64,000 nucleotides of DNA. Source: Sulfolobales archaeon HS-7. Its GTDB lineage: Archaea; Thermoproteota; Thermoprotei_A; Sulfolobales; Sulfolobaceae. A program made the translations under genes and the position numbers. Positions 1-11,672 of this stretch are shown here, piece by piece. The notes under the pieces are model-generated. The model was not told where the DNA came from, did not search any database, and saw nothing but the letters and a program-made list of their open reading frames with translations. The stretch is from the NCBI GenBank assembly GCA_019704295.1, contig AP024596.1, positions 1,163,369 through 1,227,368 on the forward strand, in the 5' to 3' direction. Positions within the stretch are counted from its first letter, which is position 1, and each line of letters opens with the position of its first letter.

Positions 1-276
1 AGGGAACTACTCCCGCTCATTGGGATAGCGGCTTTTCCCCCTACCATTTTTGACTTTAACCAATGGGTCTACACTGCAGTTGTCATGTCGATTGTTTTCT
101 CAGTTTTGGGAATTATTTCCTCTAAGGACGAACTTAGACTTGTATACGTTTTGATAGGCATTTCCGCAATACTAACTGAAAGGTGGGCGATTCCATATGA
201 TGTTGTGATTTTAATTTCCATGACAGTGTATTACTTCTTTCTATTGGAGAGAAATCCCGGCGCAACACTTTCCTGA
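1..276 (+). CDS. C-terminal part of a membrane protein (cut by window start)
   Basis: The reading frame is open from base 1 to the TGA at 274-276, so this is the end of a gene that begins before the window. An internal ATG lies at 85, but the frame upstream of it is open and hydrophobic. The visible 91 residues form about three hydrophobic stretches separated by short charged turns, as in an integral membrane protein. No family motif is visible and I do not recognise it. Confidence 0.5.
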   Translation, partial: RELLPLIGIAAFPPTIFDFNQWVYTAVVMSIVFSVLGIISSKDELRLVYVLIGISAILTERWAIPYDVVILISMTVYYFFLLERNPGATLS

Positions 277-369
277 TCCTAACGTAAGTGTGCTGTTGTG
301 ATTAGTTATGAGGATTAAAAATCTCAATTTAGTTCATATTATTAACTCACCAAAATCAGGAAAGTGCTT

Positions 370-1101
370 CTAGAGATCTAATTCAAGGTAAATAGGAGCG
401 TGGTCAGATCCTGTAACCTTTTCGAGGATGTTTGCGTATTTTAAGTCGTCTCTCAACCCCTCTGATACAAGGCAATAATCGATCCTCCATCCTTCATTCC
501 TTTCCCTAGCTTTCGTCACATAACTCCACCATGTATACCTATCCCTCTCCCTATGAAACACCCTGAAGGTATCAATGAAGCCCTGTTCAAGGATATGCCT
601 TAACCACGACCTCTCCTCGGGAGTTTGCCCAGGGAGCGTCGGATTTATGTACGCAGCGTCCCAGTCCTCTAGTATGGCATTAAAGTCCCCACATATTATA
701 ACCTCCTTTTCCCTTCTTAAATTAATAAGGAATTTTTCAATAGCATAGTTGAATTCCATTTTATATTTTAACCTGGAGAGATTATCTCCTGCTCTAGGGA
801 AGTAAGCGTTTACTGCGAAAAATTTCTCAAATTCTAAGGTGAGAACTCTCCCCTCCCTATCGAATTCCTCGCCTATCCCCTTAATCACCCTCTTCGGCGG
901 GAACCTTGAAAAAGTCATGACCCCACTATACCCTTTTTTCTCCGCTGGAAATAGGTAGACATTATACTCAAGCATTAGAGGAACTTCGTTAGTTCGGGCT
1001 TCCTGAATCATGATTATGTCATAACCGGTGACTACGTCATCGAAGCCTTTCCTAGCTATAGATTTAAAACCGTTAACGTTCCAAGATAATATCCTTATCA
1101 T
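370..1101 (-). CDS. Exodeoxyribonuclease III / AP endonuclease (EEP superfamily)
   Basis: Base-excision repair nuclease that cuts DNA 5' of abasic sites and can degrade duplex ends 3' to 5'. The 243 residues carry the family's metal and catalytic motifs in order: Asn8 in SWNVNG, Glu34 in IQEA, KKGYSG near residue 56, GDFN at 138-141, RIDY at 206-209 and the C-terminal GSDHAP with Asp233 and His234. The length is normal for bacterial/archaeal ExoIII. The ATG start begins right at the conserved first strand. Gene to its right on the same strand is 35 bases away, so it may share a transcript with the DsrE-like gene. High confidence. Confidence 0.93.
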   Translation of the reverse strand: MIRILSWNVNGFKSIARKGFDDVVTGYDIIMIQEARTNEVPLMLEYNVYLFPAEKKGYSGVMTFSRFPPKRVIKGIGEEFDREGRVLTLEFEKFFAVNAYFPRAGDNLSRLKYKMEFNYAIEKFLINLRREKEVIICGDFNAILEDWDAAYINPTLPGQTPEERSWLRHILEQGFIDTFRVFHRERDRYTWWSYVTKARERNEGWRIDYCLVSEGLRDDLKYANILEKVTGSDHAPIYLELDL

Positions 1102-1136
1102 CTGTATGTAATGTGCATGTAGGTATTAAAAAAGAT

Positions 1137-1469
1137 TCAGAAAGTTATAATCTGATAACCCTGGTTTACAAAATACGAAAGCCTTTCACCGAAATTTGAA
1201 AGACGTAATCCGAGTTGCGTCAACTGAGGCTTTATCCCCTTTGCCTCCGCTATTCCCACACACGCTGAGTCAACTACATCTGCCTTTATTAGTTCGTCAA
1301 ACATTTGCTTTATATCCCCCGATAGCTTAGTTACTCTCTCCTGGGCTGGGCCAAAAAATAACACCTTCGTGTCCTCGTATCTGTTGTTTTTCATTGACGT
1401 ATATGCTACCCTAATTCCTAGGTCGCACTTCTCATCTCCTGACATAATTAAGAACAGAACTTTTGTCAT
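1137..1469 (-). CDS. DsrE/DsrF-like small protein
   Basis: A 110-residue protein with an N-terminal beta strand rich in hydrophobic residues (TKVLFLIMSG), followed by an alternating alpha/beta pattern like the DsrE/DsrF/TusD fold used in sulfur-relay and peroxiredoxin-like proteins. A cysteine at residue 71 lies in VDSACVG, near where these folds often place a functional cysteine. Small DsrE-like proteins are common in sulfur-metabolising Sulfolobales; whether this one carries sulfur is inference. It ends 35 bases before the endonuclease gene on the same strand. Confidence 0.6.
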   Translation of the reverse strand: MTKVLFLIMSGDEKCDLGIRVAYTSMKNNRYEDTKVLFFGPAQERVTKLSGDIKQMFDELIKADVVDSACVGIAEAKGIKPQLTQLGLRLSNFGERLSYFVNQGYQIITF

Positions 1470-1515
1470 AAACGATTCTTTACATGACGAAATAAAAGAT
1501 TGAGTTTATGTTTTT

Positions 1516-1845
1516 CTATGTTCCCTTGTACAGTTTAGATGCAACTTTTTTCCCTTCTTTTGTAAGTTGGTAATACACTCCCTTAGGCTTACCATCCATC
1601 ATTCTAGCCTTTACCTTTAACCATGGTTTTACTGAAGAGGTGGGCGATCTCTTTAGTTGACCTCGAAATACCTCTAAGTATCCTAGATCTACAAGTTGCT
1701 TGCATACCTTTTCTATCGCCTCCTCATCATATACAGGTGAGTAACCGCTTTTGCCGTTAAGTCTCCTAGCCATATACCATGGACTGTCAGGACCGTATTT
1801 GTATATGTGTATTAGAATAGATTTGGCTAAGTCGTCCATGCGCAT
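1516..1845 (-). CDS. Winged-helix protein, DUF2250-like
   Basis: A 109-residue protein resembling archaeal DUF2250-type winged-helix proteins. The beginning reads as a helix followed by YGPDSPWYMARRLNG, the usual helix-turn before the recognition helix. The end has a typical wing (GKPKGVYYQLTKEGKKVA). A DNA-binding regulator is the likely role, with no visible ligand domain. It is divergent from the metallo-hydrolase gene at 1908; the 62 bases between them contain CTTTTC and GAAAAG repeats that could be shared control sites. An ATG six bases further in is an alternative start. Confidence 0.6.
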   Translation of the reverse strand: MRMDDLAKSILIHIYKYGPDSPWYMARRLNGKSGYSPVYDEEAIEKVCKQLVDLGYLEVFRGQLKRSPTSSVKPWLKVKARMMDGKPKGVYYQLTKEGKKVASKLYKGT

Positions 1846-1907
1846 CTCCTCCGTGGTTCTACAAAAGACTTTTCACCTTCTGAAAAGAAAAGGTTGTAGG
1901 TGGAAAA

Positions 1908-2633
1908 GTGCCCTGTCAGGGAGTGCATAGGGTTCTAGCAGGTCCAATTGAGTTTCCCGAGTTCTCCTCAGTTTTCGTTATATGCGATGAGAAGGTAGTA
2001 GTGATCGACGGTGGGGTTCCGAATTCAACTATGGACGCAGGTTTCCTTAACCAGGTTGACTACCTAGTTATTACTCACGCTCATGTAGATCACTTAGGCA
2101 CCTTAAGGGAGATCGTTAGCAGATACAAACCTAAAATACTCATTTCTGAGCAAGAGTACCAGAGGATGGATTTCGAGAAAATTAACTCAGAGGGACGGGA
2201 AATCTACAAAGATCTAATGGAATTCTTCGGGGAAGCGGAGAAGGTAGAGGGGGAATTTGTCATAGTCGATGAGGACGATGAGTTTCCCTTGGGGGAGAAC
2301 ACGTTGAGAGTTATTTACTCTCCTGGTCACTCAAAGGGACATATATCAGTAATGATAGGGAACTTTCTTTATGCCGGCGACGCATTAGGGGCTATATTCA
2401 ACGGAAGGTATTTTCCCCTGCTATTAAGAGGTTCTTCAAGGGAACAATATTACAGCTCGATTAGGAAATTACTTGAGTATAATCCAAGCATGATTGGATT
2501 AAGCCACGGAGGTCTACTTCCTTTCAGTGATGTGGAGAGGTCGATTAAGGAGAACTCTCCCCCCGGGGATTTCGGACTTGGAGGTACTGCGGAGGAAATC
2601 GCGAGGAAGTTCTCCTCCCTTTTCGTATATTAG
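1908..2633 (+). CDS. Metallo-beta-lactamase fold hydrolase
   Basis: Binuclear metal hydrolase of the MBL superfamily (glyoxalase II-like group). Metal ligands are visible: H57, H59, D61 and H62 in THAHVDHLG, H141 in SPGHSKGH, D158 in YAGDAL and H200 in GLSHGG. At 241 residues it is one domain, with no partner domain. The start is GTG at 1908; no ATG lies near. The substrate is unknown. The last four bases overlap the end of the convergent ring nuclease gene. Confident in fold, not in substrate. Confidence 0.85.
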   Translation: MPCQGVHRVLAGPIEFPEFSSVFVICDEKVVVIDGGVPNSTMDAGFLNQVDYLVITHAHVDHLGTLREIVSRYKPKILISEQEYQRMDFEKINSEGREIYKDLMEFFGEAEKVEGEFVIVDEDDEFPLGENTLRVIYSPGHSKGHISVMIGNFLYAGDALGAIFNGRYFPLLLRGSSREQYYSSIRKLLEYNPSMIGLSHGGLLPFSDVERSIKENSPPGDFGLGGTAEEIARKFSSLFVY

Positions 2634-3187
2634 AGGAGGAATGTTCTAGATTTGTGAGAGACTAGTTTAGAAATGTAGTTCTTTAACGTATCATCGCATG
2701 CTCCTGCTAAGACCTTTTTCTCTAACTCCTTGTCTTTCCTGATCTCCTTTAACTCCGATTGTATCCTACCGTATTCCTCTTGGGGAATAATGGTAGTAAC
2801 CGGTGTAGCCCTCAGGTCCTTAGCCACTATGGCTGCAGCTACCGACATTGCTTTCCTTCCTCCCGTAAAGTCAACGTAATCTCCGGGCTGAACTTTATTA
2901 CGAAGTTCCCTTCTTATTACCTCGTAATCTTCCTTTGAGGTTACATCGCTCATAGGAAGGGGGATCTCAGCTATGCTTACCTTCTCGTTAAGGCACAGGA
3001 ATATTTTCATTACCAATTTACCCGCCAACTGAACCTCTGGATCCGCCGTCTTTACAACGTAGACCTCATCTATGGTAACTGGATACACGTTTTCTCCCTC
3101 GTAATTTCCGGTTGTTAAGTTCTTGTAAGTTTCGTAAATTCCACCAGGAGATGTTCCTAACGTAGCAACTAGTTTTACCATAGACAT
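2630..3187 (-). CDS. crn1: CRISPR ring nuclease Crn1-type (cyclic oligoadenylate-degrading)
   Basis: The protein begins with the CARF strand and loop VATLGTSPGG and has TGGRKAMSVAAA near residues 108-119, the pattern of Crn1 ring nucleases such as those of Saccharolobus solfataricus. Those enzymes cut cyclic tetra-adenylate made by type III CRISPR complexes and so switch off Csx1-type nucleases. If translation starts at the third residue (also ATG), the loop serine is Ser11, the number I recall for the catalytic serine of Sso2081. A lysine near the C terminus (K169 from the upstream start) is in place for the second catalytic residue. No CRISPR array or cas gene is visible in the window, so this is a stand-alone copy. 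It ends 4 bases into the convergent hydrolase gene. Confidence 0.82.
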   Translation of the reverse strand: MSMVKLVATLGTSPGGIYETYKNLTTGNYEGENVYPVTIDEVYVVKTADPEVQLAGKLVMKIFLCLNEKVSIAEIPLPMSDVTSKEDYEVIRRELRNKVQPGDYVDFTGGRKAMSVAAAIVAKDLRATPVTTIIPQEEYGRIQSELKEIRKDKELEKKVLAGACDDTLKNYISKLVSHKSRTFLL

Positions 3188-3369
3188 ATTGTAACGTACT
3201 TCCTTATAAAATTGGATTTTACGATAAACATCACGTAACGCTTAGAGAAAGGGAAGTAAATTACGTAATTAAACGAATTCTTGACTGACGTATTTTATGA
3301 GTTATCTCCGTAATTGTTCGCGTTACTCAAGAGCTAAACTCTACCCGGTTTACCATAGCCTTTATACAC

Positions 3370-3780
3370 CTAAGAGGAAAGCGACTCCTTCTTCAGCGCG
3401 TCAAGAACTATCTTTCTGAATAGTTCGTCCAGTTCCTTTCCCATTTCCCCTAGACCCCATTTTTCAAAGACCTCAGCGGGGTCCCTATACTCAACGTACA
3501 CCTCTCCTCCGTCCTCATAAACGTATATCCTCAGTGGCGGTTCTATTCCGGCTCTTATTTGCGTTGATATTACCCTGTAGGCAAGATCAGGTCTAAACAC
3601 CTCGAATATGTAATTTCCGCCTACTTTGAAACCGGCTTTTCTCATCCTCTCTCCAGCATCTATCTTATTAACTATAACCATGTGGTTCTCGGTTACGGAT
3701 TTCTCGATCCTACTCAGGGTGCTGGAAAAATCGTAGGGAGATTTGAATACCTCCATATACGAGTTTTTTAAAAAATCCAA
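3370..3780 (-). CDS. DUF302 family protein
   Basis: A 136-residue cytosolic protein matching the DUF302 pattern: FSSTLSRIEKSVTENHMVIVNKIDAGERMRKAG, then a strand with IFEVFRP, then the LRIYVYEDGGEVYVEYRDP segment that ends the domain. DUF302 proteins (TT1751-like) form small alpha/beta folds of unclear function, sometimes linked to metal or redox stress. It lies 12 bases downstream of malA's stop side on the same strand, so co-transcription with malA is possible, though no functional link is known. Confidence 0.75.
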   Translation of the reverse strand: MDFLKNSYMEVFKSPYDFSSTLSRIEKSVTENHMVIVNKIDAGERMRKAGFKVGGNYIFEVFRPDLAYRVISTQIRAGIEPPLRIYVYEDGGEVYVEYRDPAEVFEKWGLGEMGKELDELFRKIVLDALKKESLSS

Positions 3781-3792
3781 ATAAAGTTAACT

Positions 3793-5823
3793 TCACTTGG
3801 CGGTTATTCTACGAAAGGGCTTGGTAACGTTTATCGAAACTCCCTTCTCGTTGTAATCGAAAGGAACCTCGACACCGTCAACCTTTACTTCCCTGGGGAC
3901 AACATTCCAATGAACTTTACTCACGTAAAGTGGTTCGGAAGTCTCGATCTCGTTCTCGTTGAATCTTACGATAACGTTGTTTACCCTTATTTCACCTTTT
4001 CCTGCTATGAAAAACCCGTCCCTTAGCTGTACGAGGGAATTATCCCTAACGTATATTGGGAGATCGTTCTCCGAGTTCACATATCCTGAGTACTCCCTCA
4101 TGGTCCAAAAGCTTATCCACTTTCCAGGCAAATAGACACTCCTATTTTCCTTCCCTTTCTCTATAACAGGAGCGAAGAGTATTGAGGAACCGGCCATGTA
4201 CTCGTCATCTACATAGCAGGAATCCTCATCTTCCTGAAATTCGTAAAAGAGAGGTCTAACGAAGAGAGTACCTTCCCTGCTGACCTCTTTCATTACCTCA
4301 GTTAAATAAGGAAGGAACCTATATCTGAGGGAAATTGTCTCGATCACTCTTCGCTTGTAGTATGAGGGGAGATAAATCGCCTCTACGTTAGTTCCATCTG
4401 TTGCCTTATGGGTTCTGTAAATAGGGAAAAATAAAGCCATTTGATACTGCCTTAATAGCAATTCGTAAGAACTGTCGGAGGTCGAGGGACCTCTTCCCTG
4501 AAATCCGCCTATGTCTATTCCTACATAGGGAATACCTGAAATCGACATCCCCAAAACCATCTGTAATTGCAATCTGAGCTGATCCCAGGAAGAGGTACTG
4601 TCTCCTGTCCAGGACGCTGCGTACCGTTGAATACCGGCAAATCCGGATCTGGAGAGAATGAAGGGCTTTTTCCCGGCTTTTAAAAGGCCCTCATGAGTTG
4701 CCATGGCTTGATAAAGGGGATAGGCGTTCCTGACCTCATTGTGTAATATCTCCTTTCCTCTGAATACGTGGACAACGTCATCATCGAATGCGGTAAGGAA
4801 TCTATCATCCCTTAACGCAATTCTCCCTAATTCTCCCTCGGGATGGGTTAGCCTAGAAAAGTCCGTAGGCTCGTTCATATCAAGCCAAATTCCGTCAATT
4901 CCTTGACTTACCCACCTCCTTATTTCCTCAGACCACCAATCCCTGGTTTCCTCCTTGAAGAAGTCAGGGTATGCCGAGGAGCCCGGCCACATCCATCCTA
5001 CGTAAAGCTCCCCGCTTCTCCTCTTACAGTACTTACCCATCCCCCTTAAAAATACGTCATACTCCTGTTCTACCCTAACCGAGTGATCCACGATTGTTAT
5101 TAGTTTGATTCCCCTTTCACTCAGTTGCCTAATGAAATCTTGAGGATTGGGAAACCTCTCCTTATTCCAGGTAAATAGCTTAAAATTCTCCATGAAGTCT
5201 ATGTCCAGAAATACTGCTGACACCTCAACGCCTTCCTTTTTCATTTCATCTAAGAGTTCTATTACTCTGTCCTGTGGGAAGTAGGTGTATCGAGACATCA
5301 TGTATCCTAGAGACCACTCAGGTAACTCGGTAGGCATTCCCGTCAATTGGAAGTACCTCTTAATAACATCTTTAATTCTCGGTCCTTCTATAACGTAGAA
5401 CTCTATTCCCGAAGACGGTACATTAACTATCAATTTTGAGTAATCTGAAAACCCTATATCAAATTCAATTTTGGAAGCAGAATTAAAGAAAAAACCTGTA
5501 GCCTTATCGCCATTTACCGAGATTACGAAGGGGACGTTAAGGTACATCGGATCCTGATACTTAACGTAAACTCCAGGGTCTACATTCCACATAACGTATT
5601 TTTTGTGGTTCCTATCCAACTCAAAGGTCTTTTCTCCTAAGCCGAAAATCCTCTCCTTTAGCCCGAGCTTCTTTACGACAGTTGTTTCATTCCTCATCGT
5701 TAGACCAAAGTCCTCTGGGGTTACGTCGACCTTTGCGAACTCCGATTTAATGTCTAAGGCTGGAATAGGTTCATTTATTTCGAATTTAGTTATTCCCTCA
5801 CTTTTATAGGATTTAATTTTCAC
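3793..5823 (-). CDS. malA: GH31 alpha-glucosidase (MalA type)
   Basis: Releases glucose from the non-reducing end of maltose and malto-oligosaccharides. At 676 residues it is close to the S. solfataricus MalA length. An N-terminal beta domain (GLGEKTFELDRNHKKYVMWN) precedes the barrel. The nucleophile is Asp315 in WLDMNEP and the acid/base is Asp409 in SWTGDS; the RSGF and GIDIGGFQGR segments that shape the sugar pocket are present. The start is GTG at 5823. No signal peptide is seen, so the enzyme is cytosolic and would act on imported oligosaccharides. Promoter details in the 300 bases upstream are not decisive. Confidence 0.95.
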   Translation of the reverse strand: MKIKSYKSEGITKFEINEPIPALDIKSEFAKVDVTPEDFGLTMRNETTVVKKLGLKERIFGLGEKTFELDRNHKKYVMWNVDPGVYVKYQDPMYLNVPFVISVNGDKATGFFFNSASKIEFDIGFSDYSKLIVNVPSSGIEFYVIEGPRIKDVIKRYFQLTGMPTELPEWSLGYMMSRYTYFPQDRVIELLDEMKKEGVEVSAVFLDIDFMENFKLFTWNKERFPNPQDFIRQLSERGIKLITIVDHSVRVEQEYDVFLRGMGKYCKRRSGELYVGWMWPGSSAYPDFFKEETRDWWSEEIRRWVSQGIDGIWLDMNEPTDFSRLTHPEGELGRIALRDDRFLTAFDDDVVHVFRGKEILHNEVRNAYPLYQAMATHEGLLKAGKKPFILSRSGFAGIQRYAASWTGDSTSSWDQLRLQLQMVLGMSISGIPYVGIDIGGFQGRGPSTSDSSYELLLRQYQMALFFPIYRTHKATDGTNVEAIYLPSYYKRRVIETISLRYRFLPYLTEVMKEVSREGTLFVRPLFYEFQEDEDSCYVDDEYMAGSSILFAPVIEKGKENRSVYLPGKWISFWTMREYSGYVNSENDLPIYVRDNSLVQLRDGFFIAGKGEIRVNNVIVRFNENEIETSEPLYVSKVHWNVVPREVKVDGVEVPFDYNEKGVSINVTKPFRRITAK

Positions 5824-6123
5824 ACAGAAATGTATACAGTCTCAAAGTAATATAGGTTTTTAGGATAACTCTTATGGAAGTAATCTAGTCTATTCCTTTA
5901 GGAAACAGTGAGTTGATACTACGTAACGTAATCAGCAGCGGAGTCCTATACTTAAAAGTTAATTCTGTTACTTTTCATCTTATATCTTGATTTATAGAGA
6001 TGTTTTATAACTTTTTACTTTATCTAGTTATTAACATTAATTACGCTTTAACACTGTTACGGATATTTGTAAGAAATACTATAAGTATTATTCATTAAGA
6101 ATATTTAGTATTTTGAAAAAAAC
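5824..6123. other. AT-rich intergenic region between two tail-to-head genes
   Basis: This is the upstream region of malA and the downstream region of the molybdopterin subunit gene. Bases 5990-6058 resemble 17478-17548: both have AGAGATGT, TATAACTT, TAGTT and TTAATTACG in the same order and spacing. I see no coding frame. Confidence 0.4.
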
Positions 6124-8283
6124 TTATAGTACCCCTAGATGGAAAAGCGTCTGCCCGTTAACGGGCATTCTATATATCTTTTGTCCTATTGCGTCTTCTA
6201 TAGCATTTACTACAGCTGGAGTTGCTGCTATTGCCCCCAATTCACCTATTCCCTTAGAGCCTATCGGTGTATCTGACTTGGAGAGGGATAGGGATTTCCA
6301 TACTACGTTGGGCCCCTCTACGCTCGTGGGTAAGGCATAAGTTGAGAAATCTGCAGTCATGGGATTTCCATTCTCATCGTAAATTACTTCTTCTAATATT
6401 GCCTGGGCAACCCCCTGAAGTACTCCCCCATGCACCTGACCTTCTGCGAGGAGAGGATTAACCACTACCCCTACGTCATCTAATGCCACGTAACCTTCAA
6501 TCTTGATCTCTCCCGTTTCCTTTACGACAACCAGTGCGATATGTAATCCGTAGGGAGAGGTGTACATTTTCTGTACGTAAGAGTACGATTCCTCTAGCAG
6601 AACTCCCATAAGAGCCGAGCCGTCCGCTAATTCCTTCAACGAAATTTCCTTTTTAGACTTTTCATCGAAGAACTTCCCATTAGCATAAGTTACCTCATCT
6701 ATCTTAGCACCTAACCTCTCAGCTGCCAACCTTCTCATTTTCTCCAACAATCTGTTGCTAGCCTCGTAAACTGCAGAGCCTCCAACGGTTACCGTCCTAC
6801 TACCTGCCGTATACTGACCATCTGCAATGAGGTCTGTATCCCCCCATAGTACTTCTATGTCTTCCATGGGGATCTGGAGTACTTCTGCCGCAATTTGAGC
6901 GAAGGCAGTCCCATCTCCCTGCCCGTGTGGTGAGGAACCGCTGATAACCTGAACCTTCCCCCCAGGGAGGACTCTAACTTTTGCGGTTTCATATGGTCCA
7001 AAGGAAGCTATCTCTGCAGGGAATGACATTCCGATTCCCGCTCTTTCCCCTCTTAGTCTAAGTTCGTCCTTCTTCTTCAATAATTCCTCGAAATACGGCT
7101 TTGCTATCTTTAGTACCTCCTGGTATTTTCCGCTATCGTGGGTTATCCTCAGTCCTGTCGTAAGGTAATTTGCCTCTTTTATCGCATTAATTTCCCTTAT
7201 TGAGAACTGATCGATATTAAGTTCCATAGCCCCAATGTTCATTATCCTCTCTATGAAATAGCTTCCCTCAGGTCTCCCCGCTCCTCTATAAGGACCTATG
7301 GGAGTAGTATTGGTATTTACGCCAAGAACTTCAATTTTTACGTTGTTAACGTCGTAGTGACCCGTTATCATCTGGGCTGCAGTAGTGGCCATCTCAAACG
7401 AGCCCTCATTTACTTCCCTAATGGGTGCCCCTACGTTAAAGTAAAGCGTGCCCTTAATCCCCAGTAACTTCCCCTCGGATGTGAACCCTGCGGAGAAATC
7501 TAATATCATATCCCTTCCATGAGTCGTAGAGACCATATCCTCAGTTCTGGTGTTAAACCACTTGATTGGCTTTCCCGTAATTACGCTCAAAAGGGCAACT
7601 GCAAAGTCCTCGGGGTAAGTCATGAGCTTACTCCCAAATGCTCCTCCCACAGAAGGCTGTATAACCCTTACGTCATTAACTCCGTAGTTCTTTAAAAAGC
7701 GTTCAAGGTCCTTCTTAACGAAGAATACGCTCTGCGTAGAACTCCAGTAGGTTAGTTTCCTACCGTCATACCTAGCAACTCCTCCCCTAGGTTCCATCGC
7801 TGAAGGAATCAAGCGCTGATTTACAAGTCTTCCAGATACGATCTTTTCCGCTCTTCTAAAGGCCTCATCTACGTCACCTGAGGAGACCTCTTCCCTTTTA
7901 AAAACGTTGGAGTTGAGAGTTGACTTTGACTTTCTGGAGCCGTTCTTTGAGGCCTCTATGGGATCAGTTACTGCGTCCAATGAAGTGTACTCTACTTCGA
8001 CTTTCTCAGCTTCGTCCCGTGCGGCATAGGGATCTTTGTTTAGAACTACAGCGATAGGCTGTCCGAAGTAAACTGCCTCGTCATCTTTAGTTCCCAAAAG
8101 TTCAGACACGCTGTAGCAGTTACCTGAACAGTTCTTTAACTTAAATTTCGCATGGGCGAATTGACTTCTTATGAAATAAGCGTGTAAACTCCCTGGAGGC
8201 GTTATATCGTATACGTAATTAGCCCCTCCAGTTATTAGTTGCGGATCCTCTATCCTCTTAATCGCTTTACCTATGTAACGCAT
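6124..8283 (-). CDS. Xanthine dehydrogenase-family molybdopterin-binding subunit
   Basis: Large, molybdenum-cofactor-carrying subunit of a hydroxylase of the xanthine dehydrogenase / aldehyde oxidase / CO dehydrogenase superfamily. GGAFGSK (213-219), PYRGAGRPEG (331-340) and the catalytic Glu681 in KGIGELG are visible. The loop at 331-340 lacks the AYRCSF cysteine of true CO dehydrogenase, so CO oxidation is unlikely; an aldehyde or aromatic substrate, as in archaeal glyceraldehyde oxidoreductase, fits better. The usual FAD (medium) and 2Fe-2S (small) subunit genes are not next to it. A paralogue lies at 50796-52991. Length (719) is slightly short for the family because the N-terminal region is compact. 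Confidence 0.88.
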   Translation of the reverse strand: MRYIGKAIKRIEDPQLITGGANYVYDITPPGSLHAYFIRSQFAHAKFKLKNCSGNCYSVSELLGTKDDEAVYFGQPIAVVLNKDPYAARDEAEKVEVEYTSLDAVTDPIEASKNGSRKSKSTLNSNVFKREEVSSGDVDEAFRRAEKIVSGRLVNQRLIPSAMEPRGGVARYDGRKLTYWSSTQSVFFVKKDLERFLKNYGVNDVRVIQPSVGGAFGSKLMTYPEDFAVALLSVITGKPIKWFNTRTEDMVSTTHGRDMILDFSAGFTSEGKLLGIKGTLYFNVGAPIREVNEGSFEMATTAAQMITGHYDVNNVKIEVLGVNTNTTPIGPYRGAGRPEGSYFIERIMNIGAMELNIDQFSIREINAIKEANYLTTGLRITHDSGKYQEVLKIAKPYFEELLKKKDELRLRGERAGIGMSFPAEIASFGPYETAKVRVLPGGKVQVISGSSPHGQGDGTAFAQIAAEVLQIPMEDIEVLWGDTDLIADGQYTAGSRTVTVGGSAVYEASNRLLEKMRRLAAERLGAKIDEVTYANGKFFDEKSKKEISLKELADGSALMGVLLEESYSYVQKMYTSPYGLHIALVVVKETGEIKIEGYVALDDVGVVVNPLLAEGQVHGGVLQGVAQAILEEVIYDENGNPMTADFSTYALPTSVEGPNVVWKSLSLSKSDTPIGSKGIGELGAIAATPAVVNAIEDAIGQKIYRMPVNGQTLFHLGVL

Positions 8284-8403
8284 TGTAAGTTAAGTACATT
8301 ATGACCTAATAACGCTATACCCTCTTCTCACTCGTAAGCGATATAACACCCTGAGAATACCATTTTATAGGAATATAGGTACATTTATTGAGTTCAGGAG
8401 AAA

Positions 8404-9362
8404 ATGCTCAACAAGTTCGTAAGGGTAACACTTGACGATTACCTTGAATTCGTCTCAAACACCAAGAAGATAAGAATTGGTAATGAGGAAATCGAACTCA
8501 CTCCAGTGAAAGTAAGGAGAACAGCACCAACGGCAGAAGAACTAACTGACGTAACAACTACGGTTTGGAGCTTTCCGAAAAGGGGAGGTTGGGCGACTCA
8601 CCGAGGTAACTATAGGGGAAACTTTGCCCCACAGATTCCAAGGGCTGTAATATCCAGGTACTCCAGGGAGGGGGAAACAGTTCTAGATCCTATGGTAGGT
8701 AGTGGGACTACGTGTATAGAGGCTAAGCTACTCGGGAGGAAATGTATAGGAGTCGACGTCAACTATAAATCCGTAATGCTATCTCTTCACCGGCTCTATT
8801 GGTTGGAGCAATCGGTATTGACAGGGGACGTTAAGATGAATTCCCAAGAACTTGAAAGGTTCGCTAAGGCCCAAGTCGAGTTCTATGTGGGGAACGCTGG
8901 AGAACTTTCGTGGATTGACGACGAATCAATTGACTTGGTAATTACTCACCCACCCTATTTTAATATAATCAAATACGGTACAGAAAATCCCCATGATCTC
9001 TCTCAGGCAAGGAATCTGAAGGAATACTTACTCGGATTAAGGAGTGTCGGGGAAGAAATATATAGAGTTATGAAAAGGGGAAAGGCTTTCGGAATTCTGA
9101 TAGGAGATACTAGGGAGAAAAAACATTACGTTCCTATAACAGCTTATGTCTTGATGGAGATGCTGAGTTTAGGTTACGTTCTCAGGGAGGAGATAGTAAA
9201 GGTACAGCATAAGATGAAGACAACTAGAGAAATTTGGTCTAAGCGGGAGCGAGATTTCCTTTTAATATATCATGAGAAGCTGTATATTTTGGAGAAAAGT
9301 GAGGATTCCGGTGAATATAAGAACAGTTCTGGAATCTTCTTGAAATCTCTGAAGGAACTAAT

Positions 9363-9366
<4 letters not shown>
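8404..9366 (+). CDS. DNA methyltransferase (amino-methylase type)
   Basis: S-adenosylmethionine-dependent methylase. Motif I is DPMVGSGTT at residues 95-103 with GVDVN after it, and motif IV is THPPY at 181-185, the catalytic (D/N/S/T)PPY class that methylates exocyclic amines. Motif I precedes motif IV, unlike the permuted order of many N4-cytosine enzymes. A distinctive block WATHRGNYRGNFAPQIPR lies just before motif I. No restriction nuclease gene is adjacent, so it may be an orphan or regulatory methylase; an RNA substrate cannot be excluded. ATG at 8404 follows AGGAG at 8396-8400. Its stop overlaps the convergent DUF1641 gene by 4 bases. Confidence 0.75.
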
Positions 9367-11480
<2,114 letters not shown>

Positions 11481-11672
11481 CTTTATTCCAAATTAACTAA
11501 ATTAGCTAACAACGAAATAAATAAGTATATTACGGTAGGAATTAACGTTAGGAGTTGAGCTCTGATTCAGTAATCTAACGTCTCTGAAGACTATGTCCCT
11601 GGCCTTAATGTGGTGTACAGCAGAGGCGGAATTTTAAGTGAGTAACGCCCCTTCCTCGTTTTCCATAATTTT

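Noticed and set aside
6124..8283. Aerobic CO dehydrogenase large subunit
   Set aside because: The active-site loop reads PYRGAGR without the AYRCSF cysteine that defines true CO dehydrogenase.
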